Below, piece after piece: positions 11,468-22,863 of a DNA stretch of 64,000 nt; position 1 is the stretch's first letter; every line of letters starts with the position of its first letter. The stretch spans positions 338,662 to 402,661 of the forward strand of contig JAIVFJ010000038.1 of the NCBI GenBank assembly GCA_025765615.1. The letters are read 5' to 3'. The notes under the pieces were generated by a model. It had not been told where the DNA came from. It was given only the letters and a program-made list of their open reading frames with translations, and ran no database searches. Position numbers and translations under genes: made by a program. Source of the DNA: Zopfochytrium polystomum. Its lineage: Eukaryota; Chytridiomycota; Chytridiomycetes; Chytridiales; Chytridiaceae.

Positions 11468-13600
11468 ATGGCAACAATTCTTGTTCCGCCATGGCAGGAA
11501 CGACAGCAGCGGGAGCGCCTAAATGGATGTCAACGGAACCTGGCATCTTTCCCATCTCGATCGACCTCCAACGGATCGTTGATCGAACCGCCGTTGCTCG
11601 CGGCAACTTCTCCATATATGATCAGTGCACAGCAGCCTCTTTCAAGAACGAAAGCGCAGGAAAGCTCTGAGCAAATCGGGACTGCCCTTGCCCCTTTCCA
11701 ACTTAGGGAACATCCTACTGAAGTCTCAACACTACCCAAAATGACGGCAAGGGCGGCAGCACTTATTGAATTTGGTCGAAAACTCGGGAGCCTTGCGCCC
11801 CCGTCGCTTCCCTTTGCCAGCGTGGACTCCAACGCAAAAGACACATCAAACCCATTTGCGTTGCTTGCAGACATTGAGTGTGTTCCTTCTATTCCGATAT
11901 ATGACGACATTGCGGAATTGTACGTTCAAGGAGCTTGCAGCTTGAATGCAATCTCAGATTTACACGCCCAAATAGACGATTTTGATTTGGCGGACCAGAA
12001 AATAGACGAGGAAATCGACGTGATGAACGGGGTTGGTGACGCGGAAGCTTCCAGCGGAGAGGAAGATGAGGATATTTTACTCGCTCGAGAGGTCTGGTTA
12101 CGAGAAAGGGATCGGCATTTGAAGACGAGAGAAAACACCAATTCTTCGTGCTTGAGAAGGGAAACTATCAACAGCACTCAAATTATCGCTCCAGTGGATC
12201 GTAATGTAAAGCACTCACAATTCGTAGCAAGAGGGAACCACGAAAACTCAACGGAAGCCAACCATTCAAAGGTTTCAAACCCCATTGGAGACCCAGCCCA
12301 CCTGTCCCCAGTATTCAAGCAGACTGCATTAGAAACACTACAGTCGGACCTTCCCTCGGTTAGCGGCAGTAGCAAAGTTGCCACCGAAACCCCTCAATCT
12401 ATTGAGACAAAGCAAGATCGAAGCATCCATTTTTGCCTCACCATAACATCTTGCAAGCCCTTTACGTGGCTGGCTGCAAGTGCGGATGAAAACGAATGCT
12501 TGTGGGAACATGTCGCGAGGTGTGTTCAACCAAATTCAAATCAGATGGTGAGTTTCAATTTCCAAATGCACTGACAGCTGATGTGAAGTATTTGTGAAGC
12601 TCACATCGAATGTGGAAAGTTTGTTGGCGTATTGGATGTTTCCAGCGGCGGAGACGCCACCATCACACTTGGAACTCATCTCAAAAGTGCTTAGCACTGT
12701 GGGAACGGCAGGCTCGGCTTCTCTCCATGCTGACCAGAAAAAAGAGTTAGACCTTTATAAAGCAACAGAGGAGATGTGGTTGGTACTCACCGTCACGTCT
12801 GTACCGGGATTTAAATTGGTTTCTACTGGCAGGTGTCAGTCTTTTCGGTCTGGATTTGCCAATATAAGAGAGAAAAGGATTCACTCGTTGTACCTCCTGG
12901 AGCCATCAAACACGGTCCAGTTCGCGAACGAAAACTCAGCTTTGTGGTCTTTCACCTCCGCTGCAGGACCAGGCTACAGAAAAGCCCTGCGCGACAGAGG
13001 TAAGCCGTCCATTTTTTTCGAAATAGTATCATGATGAGAACGACTAGGAATCCAGTTTCGTAGTGTTCATCAAAATTTTAAGGAGTCTTTACTAGACAAA
13101 AGGAGTAAAGATTCACTTCCGATTGTGATACAAGGGCCGGAGGCGAACGCAAAGTATCTCCTGTTTCTCGTCGATCTGGTAAAACAGCGCGCAAAGAATC
13201 GCGTCACCAGGTTTCCCTTGCTGATATCGCGGGGTCCTTTTCTTCACGCTGCACTAAAAATGCCTCTGGTTTGTAAGCCTCTCCAAGACGAATCTCACCT
13301 GTATGATTGCAGATGAAACGAAAGTCGCTGGCTGTACCAGACGACTCGGGCAAGCCAGGTACATTTACTGGTAACCGCATGCAAGTGAACGGCTTCATTC
13401 TGCCGGAAGCTGTGACAGACGTCATTGATTGGATAGAGAGACGCGTTGGTGGAATTCGCGGTCAAGTGAAAATTACTCTTGACACGAACCAGCGAACATC
13501 GGGATTGAATTTCGCGGGAACTTTAGTCAACGCGGATGGTGTCCCCTCCGCTCAAATTTTTTGCAGTGGAAAAAATAAAGAATCTCTGATTTCACTCTAG
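11468..13600 (+). CDS. DONSON: DONSON-like replication protein
   Basis: Exons are 11468..12551, 12589..12999, 13048..13268 and 13313..13600, giving 667 aa. DONSON-family proteins act at replication origins and forks in the nucleus. The N-terminal 350 residues are disordered with an acidic block (SSGEEDEDILLAREVWLRERD). The C-terminal half shows the family pattern: SLLAYWMFP, then SFTSAAGPGYRKALRDRGIQF, then VIQGPEANAKYLLFLVDL, FPLLISRGPFLHAALK and FILPEAVTDVIDWIE. Two introns use gtttNN donors, and the first is only 37 nt (a consensus gtgagt nearby would break the frame). In 12780-12860 another frame (SRLYRDLNWFLLAGVSLF) also resembles the family, so that stretch may be mis-read. A possible extra 3' exon (13613..13822) is noted in the next entry. 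Confidence 0.72.
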
Positions 13601-13929
13601 TGGAGTGGCTAGGTTGATGACAGCCCACAATTGATTTTCGGACAGCCCCAGCCGCCGTGCTTGACAGAAATTCAAACGCCGACAAATGAAAATGAAAACC
13701 AGCAAAGCAAGACGGACGCACAGTATAAAAGCTTTTGGCTACGGCCTACTGTAAATACCCTCAAGAGCCTACACTGTCATCTCGTTCCGTATCTCCTCGA
13801 ATCTGACCTTGCCGATCGGTAAGCCTGACCCAGTTTACTGCCAAAGCAACTGTTCGGCTGCCGCGGAGAGCTATATCAACATTTCCTTCCTCATGCTACC
13901 CCCACCAGCGATCCAAGCAACAACCGACC
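13601..13929 (+). other. Intergenic region before importin alpha
   Basis: The region carries a TATA-like tataaaag at about 13724, about 200 bp before the importin ATG, plausible as a core promoter. An open stretch from 13613 to 13822 (ending NTLKSLHCHLVPYLLESDLADR without its stop) could be a terminal exon of the preceding DONSON-like gene if an intron starts near 13525. I cannot decide between these readings. Confidence 0.35.
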
Positions 13930-15844
13930 ATGCTCTCAGCAGAAGCGTCCAACTCGACGTCAGTAATGGAGCAACGCTTGGCGAACTACAAGAATCGGAG
14001 CCTAATGAAGGCAGACGAATTGCGGAGGCGCCGCGAGGACAATTACGTCGAGATCCGCAAGCAGAAGAAGGAAGAGTCGATATCGAAGCGGCGAAACATG
14101 CTTTCTGTGGGACTTGATGACGACGAAGACGATCCTGTTGGTCCGATTGCGGTGGAAACGGTTAGGGCTCTCCCCAAAATGTCACCAAATCTGTTTTGCT
14201 CACTGCTCTTTTACTCAGACGCAACTTTCTCAGTACGTGATCGAGCTCCAGTCGGGCGATCCTGCAGTGCTTTTGGCCGCCACATCCAAGATCAGGAAGC
14301 TCCTATCTAAAGGTTGAGCTGTTCAGCATTCTGACCATTTCAACTTACCGGCCCCCTCCCCAACTGCCCTCAAAGAGCGAAATCCCCCCATCCAAGATGT
14401 CATTAATGCCGGAGTAGTACCTCGACTCGTTTCCTTACTCACCGCCAGCGACTCAATGCTGCAGGTTAGCTTCGCTGCAAACTTTCTCAATGGCTTACTG
14501 TAGTTAAATAGTTTGAGGCGGCCTGGGCGCTCACCAACATCGCTTCTGGAAGCTCGACCCAAACTGCCGCTGTTATCGACATGGGCGCCATCCCGTTGTT
14601 CATACAGCTGATCAACTCTACGAATCCTGAAGTCAAGGAGCAGGCGGTCTGGGCACTCGGTAATATTGCGGGGGACAGCCCACGCTACCGGGACTTGGTC
14701 CTGCGGAGCGGTGCTTTGCCTCCAATCCTCGATATTCTTTCAAGTCAAGCCTTCAGACTTTCAATGGTGCGAAATGCGACCTGGACGGTCTCAAACTTCT
14801 GCCGTGGAAAGAACCCGCAGCCTGACTGGAACATAGTGAGTTCGAATTGATTCATTTCCAGACCCTGACCGTCCCCAAGGTTGCACCAGCTTTACCGGTA
14901 CTGGAAAAATTAATATACTCCATGGACGAGGAAGTATTGATTGATGCCTGTTGGGCGATTTCGTATTTGACCGATGGAACGAACGAGCGAATCCAAACAG
15001 TCATTGACGCGAAAGTTGTGCCTCGACTGGTGCAGCTACTCGAGTGAGTTCATATGCTAACTACAGCCGCTCATTATGTAACCTTCCATGCAGGCATAAT
15101 TCTCTTTCAGTTCAGACCCCTGCCCTGCGAGCTGTGGGCAACATTGTGACAGGCGATGACGTGCAAACCCAGCATGTGATTGGGCATGGCGTATTGCCTC
15201 GTCTCTATCATCTTCTCTCCAGCCCGAAAGAAAACATTAAGAAAGAAGCCTGCTGGACTATATCAAACATAACCGCAGGAACGCCCGATCAAATTAATGT
15301 TCGTATCATCTTACTAGTCCACTCATTTTGACGCAAACACATATTCTTTCAGGCTGTGATTCACGCCAACATTATGACACCATTGATCAAAGTTCTTCAG
15401 GCTGGTGAGTTTCGAGCAAAAAAGGAGGCTTGCTGGGCGATCTCCAATGCCACATCGGGCGCACTCGCGCGACCGGATCAAATTCAATATTTGGTGAACA
15501 ATGGTGTCATCAAACCTCTTTGCGATATTCTCAATATCGACGACGTTCGCATCGTTCTTGTTGCATTGGATGCCATCGAAAATATCCTCAAGGTTGGCGA
15601 AATGAATCGAGCAGGAGCTGGAACCAATCCTTACGCCGACCAAATCGACGCGGCGGGTGGGCTCAACCAAATATACGCGCTTCAAAATCACCAGAATGCC
15701 GACATTTACAAGAAGTGCTACGTGATCATCGAAAAGTACTACAACGACGAGGACGCCGAGGCAGACCCTACTGTAACTGAGTCGGGAATGTACTCATTTA
15801 GCTCTGAGTTTTCCACGAATGGACAGACCTTCAATTTTCAGTAA
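13930..15844 (+). CDS. SRP1: Importin subunit alpha (karyopherin alpha)
   Basis: Seven exons give 538 aa: 13930..14160, 14219..14312, 14376..14464, 14512..14835, 14862..15043, 15094..15298 and 15353..15844. An N-terminal basic importin-beta-binding region ([20 protein letters not shown], then SKRR) is followed by about ten armadillo repeats with the NLS-binding W-x-x-x-N array ([66 protein letters not shown]). The exportin-binding C-terminus ([13 protein letters not shown]) comes last. It carries nuclear-localised cargo with importin beta. Length matches the family. The ATG at 13930 is used. MEQRLANY at 13966 is an alternative start. Confidence 0.96.
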
Positions 15845-16135
15845 CTGTCATCTGATAAAGTTAATAAAAAGAAACCAAACATTCGATTGCCACTTATTAT
15901 TTATAAGCGAGAAACAGTTTATTTACTATCACCCGCATCGCGACGTGCAAAACTACGAGCATAGTAAGACAAACAAACAGGAGTGCTGGTTCGACGGGTA
16001 ATAATATCCAGAACGTTAAGATAAATCAATCCAAAAGAAATTTCGCATATCGCAGGATAATTCAGTGAGCGTTCGTAGTTGTTAGATAAGAGGATTATTA
16101 AGTGCACAATCTCATCGCTGCTGAGTCCCAAGGTC
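15845..16135. terminator. Convergent 3' region
   Basis: 291 bp separate the importin alpha stop from the stop of the minus-strand zinc-finger gene. AT-rich with aataaa-type motifs on the plus strand near 15862, a plausible polyadenylation signal for importin alpha. Confidence 0.4.
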
Positions 16136-17896
16136 TTATTCAGTCTTTATCCCACGTTCCTTCAGAATAGCTTGCAATTGCTGCATCCCACCTCGCGATA
16201 AGTCGATGAAACACCTGCTTTTTGGGCGAGAAACATGACGCTTGAGGGCGTCTAACCTTGAAAATGACTTTGGACAACGACCGCACGGGAATGCGCGAAA
16301 GCTTGCATGCAGACTACTTTCGTGCCGCTTCAGGTCGTGAGACCGGCGAAAAGTCCCCCCGCAAACGCGGCACGTAAAAATCTTGTCTGCAGCGTGAGTT
16401 TTGATGTGGGAGCGAAGGTTGAGCCCTTTGTTGAAGGTGCGACCGCAACCTTCGATTGGGCAGACCATGGGCGTCGCGGGCTCGTGTTTCGGTGTCGTTG
16501 GTGATTTGACCGGTGAACAAGTCGCGCGCCCAAAGCCATGGGAATGGCTATGGCTATTGGAACTGCGCTTCGGAGAGAGCGAGGCCCTTGACGAGGACGA
16601 CACCGACGAAACCGGCGTGGACAAGACATCCGATGGGCTGCAGGGTGTGGCGGCAGGGAGAAGCAGCTGTGAAAGTGGGGCAGGAGTTGTTGGAAGGAGC
16701 AGCGGGCGAGCAAGTGCAGATAACGGCGGAGTAGGGAGCGAGCCGCTTCTCGCGTTGTCAGCTTGAACTGTGGCAAGTTCCAATCCAAGAGATTGCTGAG
16801 AGGAAGAAATTCCGGCTGTATGAGGAGTGGAGAAGAGCGGCTTTCGGCTATCGACACTTGTGCTCCGATGGGGAAGGTGCGTTATAGAATAATGTGGGTC
16901 GTGCGACGTTGCAGGTGCAGTTTTAGTCCTTCCGAGTACGCCCGGTGGGGCAGGCGAGGGAAAGCCAAAGTCCAGGAAGGACGGAGGAGAGGCGGTCAAC
17001 AGTGGAGCAGGCGGGGCTGACGAAGAATCGATGGTTGCCGCACGAGGGCGGCGAGTGCTTCCCGCTGCGCGGTGGATAATACCTGAAGCGGCAGAGGAGG
17101 ACGAGCGCCTGGGGGATCGGGTATCGAAGGTAGGGCGAGCGGCCGATTGGGGAGCTGATTTTCCCCCAACATGAGGGTTGCCCATAACAACGGCTGTCGA
17201 TTGGAGCTGCGGTCCAATGGACTGGTGCGGAAGGAAGACAGATATCGAATTGGGCTGGCCAGAGATGAACGGATTTCCAAGTGCCAAATGGGGTTGTTGA
17301 CGGGTTTGCGTCGTGAAAAGGCTTGAAGGAAACGACACCGCCATACGAGTCTCCAAGTCGACGATTGGATCACCGAAATCCATCACTCCTCGAGGTGTGA
17401 GAATCGAAGAAAAGTCTCCAAAGAGGTGGTCAGGACGATGAGGCGAGACGGCCGTTGAAACATTCGACAGCTCGCTTTGAACGGACGAGGACGGAGAGGG
17501 TGGCGACGGTCTGCCGCAGATAGCAGATTCAAGAATAAGGCTCAGTCTCCGAGCTTCTTCTGGTGTTGGCAAGCTCTCAATGCTGGGTGCTGGTGCCGTG
17601 AGCTCTGCATTGGGGTCAAGCTCGCCTATGTCATCCAACACTGCCATGTTTATATCGCTGTCACTCTGACTGCTAACAACGATGGCTGGTGTTGGCAGCG
17701 AGGGCATTTGGCTTGAATCCGCTACATCGAAATTGAGCGACACAGACGGAACAGTGAGATGGGAGGAGTTGGTCGAAAAGAGTGGGGTGTCGTCCAGGCC
17801 GAATCCATTCGCGAGTAATCCAGCACCGAGAGACTGGAAGTCGTCAAATGAATCCTCATGCGCTCGGAAAAGAAGCATAGATTCAGGAGTGGCCAT
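16136..17896 (-). CDS. C2H2 zinc-finger transcription factor
   Basis: A single open frame of 586 aa. The first 470 residues are Ser/Pro/Thr-rich and largely disordered, a likely activation and regulatory region with many SP/TP sites. The C-terminus has three C2H2 fingers in tandem: CPIEGCGRTFNKGLNLRSH with IKTH, then CRVCGGTFRRSHDLKRHE with SSLH, then CGRCPKSFSRLDALKRHV, whose last ligand is a Cys (SRPKSRC). A finger set with a degenerate last finger and the SHDLKRHE core recalls fungal Crz1-type calcineurin-responsive factors, but I see no clear calcineurin docking motif, so the orthology is open. It acts presumably in the nucleus as a sequence-specific DNA binder. Confidence 0.85.
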   Translation of the reverse strand: MATPESMLLFRAHEDSFDDFQSLGAGLLANGFGLDDTPLFSTNSSHLTVPSVSLNFDVADSSQMPSLPTPAIVVSSQSDSDINMAVLDDIGELDPNAELTAPAPSIESLPTPEEARRLSLILESAICGRPSPPSPSSSVQSELSNVSTAVSPHRPDHLFGDFSSILTPRGVMDFGDPIVDLETRMAVSFPSSLFTTQTRQQPHLALGNPFISGQPNSISVFLPHQSIGPQLQSTAVVMGNPHVGGKSAPQSAARPTFDTRSPRRSSSSAASGIIHRAAGSTRRPRAATIDSSSAPPAPLLTASPPSFLDFGFPSPAPPGVLGRTKTAPATSHDPHYSITHLPHRSTSVDSRKPLFSTPHTAGISSSQQSLGLELATVQADNARSGSLPTPPLSALARPLLLPTTPAPLSQLLLPAATPCSPSDVLSTPVSSVSSSSRASLSPKRSSNSHSHSHGFGRATCSPVKSPTTPKHEPATPMVCPIEGCGRTFNKGLNLRSHIKTHAADKIFTCRVCGGTFRRSHDLKRHESSLHASFRAFPCGRCPKSFSRLDALKRHVSRPKSRCFIDLSRGGMQQLQAILKERGIKTE

Positions 17897-18071
17897 TTTC
17901 TTGAGCCACCGCTGGATGTGCGGGTGCGGGGTCCGGTGTCGGGTGCGAACTGCGCCAGCGCTTGCGGGGAGAGTGTAATCGCGAAGCGCAGGTTGGGTGG
18001 AAGAAGGACAAGAGCCGCAAGTGAGGTGAACAAGCGAGCAGTGCCTTTTTTCCCCTTTCGTTCCCTCAATC

Positions 18072-18144
<73 letters not shown>

Positions 18145-19057
18145 TCTCCCTCTGCCTCTCTCTCTCTCACCTCTGCCTCTCCCCCTCCCTCAGCCCCCTG
18201 TCCAGTAACCATTTGCGACCAAAATAGAAGCTGTCAATTGGCGGTGTGAGCACAGTTGGAATCCCCAAAAATCCAAAATAGGAAGGCCCCGCAAATTGGG
18301 TGTGTCCAAATCGAGGACGCACTTTGAGTGCAATGCGAGACAAATTCAGTAGACACAGGACAGGCAGGCTCACACCAATCAATCATCGCGCCTTGGTGCC
18401 TTGGTGGTGGTTCAACCTTCACGTTTTGAACCCGTCTGTTCGGAGAATATCCATTTCGACATGTCAAGGAGATGACTGTATAAATAGGGACTCCCAATAC
18501 TACCAAAAAGTCATCCAACCAATTCAAAAATCCGATGATGAGAAGACTCAGAATCTGTCGTTCAGGTGGGATTGTGGATAAGGGTGTTGCTGCGCTGGTT
18601 GGTCGGGCGCATTCGCTTGCGTGGTCCGAATCGCTGGTGGAGATGGGATATCAAGTTCGGCCTTTCTTAGTCTCTCCCAGCGCTCATTAGAGCATGCAGG
18701 ATGTATGTGGACGACGTGGGTCAAACAATGTCCTTTTTGCTCGCCATCGGTGCGGATTGTGTGCGCAATGCCGTTGTCCCTCTCCATATTAGGGCTCCGA
18801 CTTCCCTGCACAGGGCCTCCCCCCCAATCCCCGCGTGGCAGAATGCTCCCACGCTCCAACACTACGCACCTTGTTACATACTAAAGTGGGGAGTTGTGTT
18901 GTCTCTGAGGATTTGAGTCTTCTTTTGCCCGTCCCCATCTTTCAATCTTCCGATCTACAATCTCTAGCTCAGTTTGCGTCGTTGATGAGCATAATAAATC
19001 GGTGTGACCTGCTCCTTGATTGCACTTGAAACGGATATTCCAAATCAAAATTTGTTG
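17897..19057. other. Long divergent intergenic region
   Basis: 1.16 kb between the starts of the zinc-finger gene (minus) and the small membrane protein (plus). It contains the CT microsatellite at 18077-18177 and otherwise short open frames with no recognisable protein. Its length suggests a promoter with more regulation than its neighbours. Confidence 0.4.
18077..18177. repeat. (CT)n microsatellite
   Basis: About 60 nt of uninterrupted CT dinucleotides followed by about 40 nt of imperfect CT-rich sequence, in the upstream region of the zinc-finger gene (GA tract on its sense strand). Confidence 0.95.
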
Positions 19058-19409
19058 ATGGGCGCTCTTGCCAATCCCGACCATGCCCGTCGCCTGGTCC
19101 AGCTGCCGCCGACGATCCAGCCAGATCGATCGCCACAGCCCAGTCAATCAGGGTCCCCCCCCGACCCACAGGCTGTACCTGCAGAGGGTGGGATGCCCCA
19201 TCCGCCCGCATTTGTTGGAGATGTCACGGGCTTCGCTTTCTTGACATTCGAAGTACGTCACTTGCAGCCCTGCCGTCGCCAACTTTGTGACTCTAACCCT
19301 CTGGCAGATCGTCAATGTAATGCTGTTCATAATTTCGGGTTTCCTTGTAGTGTGGAGACGTCGAGTGCTGGATTACGCGTTTCAAAGGGGCGCCTCAAGC
19401 AGGGTATAA
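19058..19409 (+). CDS. Small single-pass membrane protein, unknown
   Basis: Two exons, 19058..19252 and 19308..19409, give 98 aa. The N-terminal half is Pro/Gln-rich and hydrophilic. The C-terminal half holds one hydrophobic helix (IVNVMLFIISGFLVVW) followed by basic residues (RRRVLDY), so a tail- or signal-anchored topology with a positive cytosolic or matrix side is likely. The splice (gtacgt...ggcag) joins a clean frame and the helix is created by the second exon. I recognise no family. It is convergent with the SCH9-like kinase, with 123 bp between stop codons. Confidence 0.55.
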
Positions 19410-19532
19410 ACGACTAGCGTATTTTTTTCAAAGGCGTCATGAACTGTTTCTGGTTTAAGTCATATATTTGGCACGGGCAGAAATAAACATGATTTACACG
19501 AGAAAAGCCAGCCTCAATTGTTAGAAATGACG

Positions 19533-21990
19533 TTAATTTTCAAACTGCTCATGCTCCCATTCAGATGCGACGTATCTTCCCGCCTGATATGTAATGAGAT
19601 GAAACCTTCATCCTCTTAAACTTACGTGTAGGTGAAGCCCTTGAAGTTCTGTTGAATCGTCTCCGAAAGCGGGGCTGAGTTCCGCGGGAGCGAGTCAACG
19701 GGGAGGGTTTCAGTAAACACTGGGTCGAAGTTGGACGTGTCAGTTTCTGATTCCTGTGTCTGGTGTCAGCTTGGAGCTTGATATGACACTGACCAGTACA
19801 AGACGAAAGGGGAACTACACTCACAACTTGAGGTTTGTAGGGTGGTTTGACCTGTCGCTTCATCAGTTTCACCCAGTCCACGTTCTCGAAATAGGGGTGG
19901 CTTCTTATCTCGTCAGCGTCCGTTGGGCCCGACCCAAGCCTTCTCTTTGGGTCACGATCTAAAAGCTGCAGGAACATGTTAAACTTAATAATGTGGTGGC
20001 AAAATGAAAGACTCAATACCCCTCGAACAAGAGACTGGGCGTCAGGAGAAAATCCGCTTGGAAAGACCAGCTGGTTGTGCAAAATCTTCTTGTACATGAG
20101 GTTTACATTCTCCGAGTAGAATGGTGGAAGACCAGTAGTCATCTCTAGCTTCCAGCAATCGCATAAATGTTTGTAGACATTGACTTGCACAACTGACCGT
20201 AAAAAAGGATTCCTAGAGACCACCAATCGACGCCTTTTCCATACCCGTGACCCATTAAGACTTCAGGCGCGAGGTACTCCGCAGTTCCGCAGAAAGTGTT
20301 TGTGGTCTCGTCAAAAGAAAGGTTCTCCTTGCACAAACCGAAGTCAGTCAATGCGATATGCCCGTTACTGTCTAACAGAATATTCTGAATAAAAATTTAA
20401 AATTAAAGAGGGATTGATATTCCGCTGCCAAACACCGACCTCCGGCTTCAAATCGCGGTAAACGATGTTAAATTTGTGAAGATGTTGCAAAGCAAGAATA
20501 AGCTCGCATGTGTAAAATTTGGCTCGTTCTTCACTGAAGGCCGTCTCCCTCTGCAAGTGATAGAAGAGCTCCCCGCCGTTCATATAGTCCAGCACGAGAT
20601 AAAGCTTTTCGGTGGTCTGAAACGAAAACTTCAGGCCCACAAGAAACGGAGAAGTGGCCTGAATCAAAACATTTCGCTCAGAGAGAGTATGCTGAACCTC
20701 CTGGCGCTCGACAATATCCTTCTTTATGAGGACTTTCATGGCATAGATGCGCCCCGTGTCTTTTTTTCTGACTTGAAGAACCTTCCCGAAGCTGCCCTTC
20801 CCAACAACCTTCAACAACTCGAAATCCGCCGCACTAAGAGGTTTTCCCTGAAACATGACGGCATTTTCGTTCAGGAAAGGGAAAGTGTTTATTCCCAACT
20901 TCCAGTGGCTTACCTCAACTGTCTTGTACATGAGTTGGATCCTCAGATCACCCTTAACCTTCTCTTTCCACTGACGCGGGAGAAGACTAGTGGGAGTTTG
21001 TGAACGAATCAAGGCTCGAGCCTCATCTTACCGAAACCAGTTGTCATGGACTTTCGCATTGATTCTGGGAGGGCGAATCTTCATCATTCCAAGAAAAGCT
21101 TCACCCTCGCCCTGGACAGATCCTGCTCTGTCCCACAGCGTGATCGTCAACTCCCCGTCCATTCTTGCCACATCGCTGACAGTAACAACGTCAAACGGCA
21201 GCCAGTACAATGTTTCGCTTACAAAGTCGCTTCATGCTTCCACGTTGCGCACAACCCCTCAACATTATCAGCGGTCGCCGACATGGTCACGGCTTCTTTC
21301 GTGACGAATTCGTTCTTCTCAAACTCAACAACACAATACGGTTTTGCGTGTTGAGATCTAACCAGCAGGTTCCTTGCTTCGATAACGTTGATCCAAAGCC
21401 GTCCTTTTGCCGGCTGTGACGTTTCCACATCCCACATGCTGTTTCCTGCATCGTCATGACCTCGACGAGAACCTGGCGGCGGCTTCGGTTTGAATCGATT
21501 TGCCGATACAGAGTTTTCCGAGCGGACATACAGATCAGTGGAGTTTCCAGTACTCCCGTTGTTCTCTCCGTGGCGATCGTCTAATGTCGGTCCTGGTCTG
21601 GTGGGGTAGAATTCTCGTGGGTATTGTCCGCTTATTCCGCCAGTTGTCGGGGCGTTGGAGCTAATGTTCTGAAAGCGCATTGGAGGAGGAGCCAGCTCAA
21701 TGTCTGGCTTTCTCAGCTGTTTTGGGCTCGGCGGAGAAATTGGGCTCGAGCGATCCTGACTGTTCCCATTTTGTCCTGATACTTTCATTACTGCGGACCA
21801 GGTGCTTCCAAAAAAGCCCTTTGAAGAACTTGAGGTAGGCGTTGGGGCAGGTCGTGCGGACGTCGGAGAGGTGCTTGTCCTCTTTGTCGAGGACGATTCG
21901 TCGAAATCCAGCGCAACCGGGTTGGGCGGAGGCCTCTTCGTAAATTGATCCTCAGATCTCCGGGGCGCTCCAAGCTCTTCGGCATTGGTC
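19533..21990 (-). CDS. SCH9: SCH9-like C2/AGC protein kinase
   Basis: Minus-strand exons: about 21990..21032, 20986..20914, 20847..20440, 20384..20198, 20144..20020, 19965..19825, 19753..19626 and 19575..19533. A disordered N-terminus leads into a C2 domain ([46 protein letters not shown]) and an AGC kinase domain: glycine loop VGKGSFGKV, Lys in YAMKVL, HRD-type YRDLKPE, DFG, activation-loop [12 protein letters not shown]. The C-terminal tail has a turn-motif region and hydrophobic motif FKGFTY. Sch9/S6K-type kinases act downstream of TORC1 on growth. The C2 frame breaks at about 21223-21225 (a run of A on the plus strand), where one base seems missing. The 5' end is uncertain and faces the deformylase gene. 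Confidence 0.85.
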
Positions 21991-22025
21991 CTATTACTTA
22001 AGTTGGCGAATTTACGTCCCTTGGG

Positions 22026-22726
22026 ATGGCACAGGATGGTCTGCTCACCGTGCGGATGCCATTCACGATTTGTCTTCGGTGGTTCGGCTTTGGTGTTTCT
22101 TCGATGTCCTTTCTTTGGAGGTCTCTCGCGGCTGCCTTTGGCTTCAGCCGCCCTCCTCGGATCCTTCAAGTGGGCCACCCGCTGCTGCGCGTTCCCTCGA
22201 GGACCGTCTCACGCGAGGAGATGTTCTCCGAGGAAGTGAAGTCCACCATCTCAAAGATGAACTCGGTTTTCACATCCCCGCTACATCGGCCGGTTGGACT
22301 TGCGGCACCACAGATTGGTTCACCGTTGCGGATCATAGCGTTCAAACTGCCGGACCAGCCACGGACTTCTCTTCCAACAGTTCTTATAAATCCCGTTATT
22401 GAGATGATTGAAGCTGAGGAGAAGTGGACTCGGCAGTACGAGAGTTGCGAGTCGATGCAATACTACAATGCGATTGTACGGCGCCCAAACAGACTGCAGG
22501 TGAGGGGAATTCGGCAAGACGGCTCATGTGTCAAGCTGGACGCCAAGGGTTTCTTGGCTCGGATTTTGCACCACGAAATCGATCATTTGGACGGAATGGT
22601 CTTTGCGGATCGAATGGAACCGAAGTCGATCAGGCACGATAATGTAAGAACATGGCCTTAGATTGCACCGATATTCTTACTTCGGTTGTTCAGTACATTG
22701 GAAAATTCGAACTTCCGGTCGATTAA
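22026..22726 (+). CDS. PDF: Peptide deformylase, mitochondrial
   Basis: Two exons, 22026..22643 and 22694..22726, give 216 aa. Peptide deformylase removes the formyl group from initiator methionine of organelle-made proteins using a metal ion. The motifs are present in order: motif 1 in VGLAAPQIG, motif 2 in YESCESMQ (the family usually has EGC, here ESC, keeping the metal-binding Cys), and motif 3 HHEIDHLDG with the two His ligands and catalytic Glu. The N-terminal 45 residues are basic and hydrophobic (MSFLWRSLAAAFGFS from 22104), consistent with a mitochondrial presequence. The start may be 22026 or 22104. The gene lies head-to-head with, and may overlap, the SCH9-like 5' end. Confidence 0.9.
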
Positions 22727-22863
22727 TGAGCCAATGGGGAATTGTTAATGTCACAACGCTTAAGAGACGCAACTCCCACCGTACTTGCCGCATACACGGC
22801 GTCGTCAGAGCTAGGCGCAGCCGCTTCAAAGAAGATCGCTTGACCTGAGCTCGCTGGCTTGTT

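Noticed and set aside
13545..13575. 28-nt intron near the end of the DONSON-like gene
   Set aside because: GT-AG borders exist, but 28 nt is below any intron length needed elsewhere in the window.
18548..18862. Minus-strand ORFs in the long intergenic region
   Set aside because: No recognisable family, no splice partner and unremarkable length.
20476..21003. Plus-strand ORF opposite the kinase domain
   Set aside because: It is the complement of a conserved kinase exon with all catalytic motifs on the minus strand.
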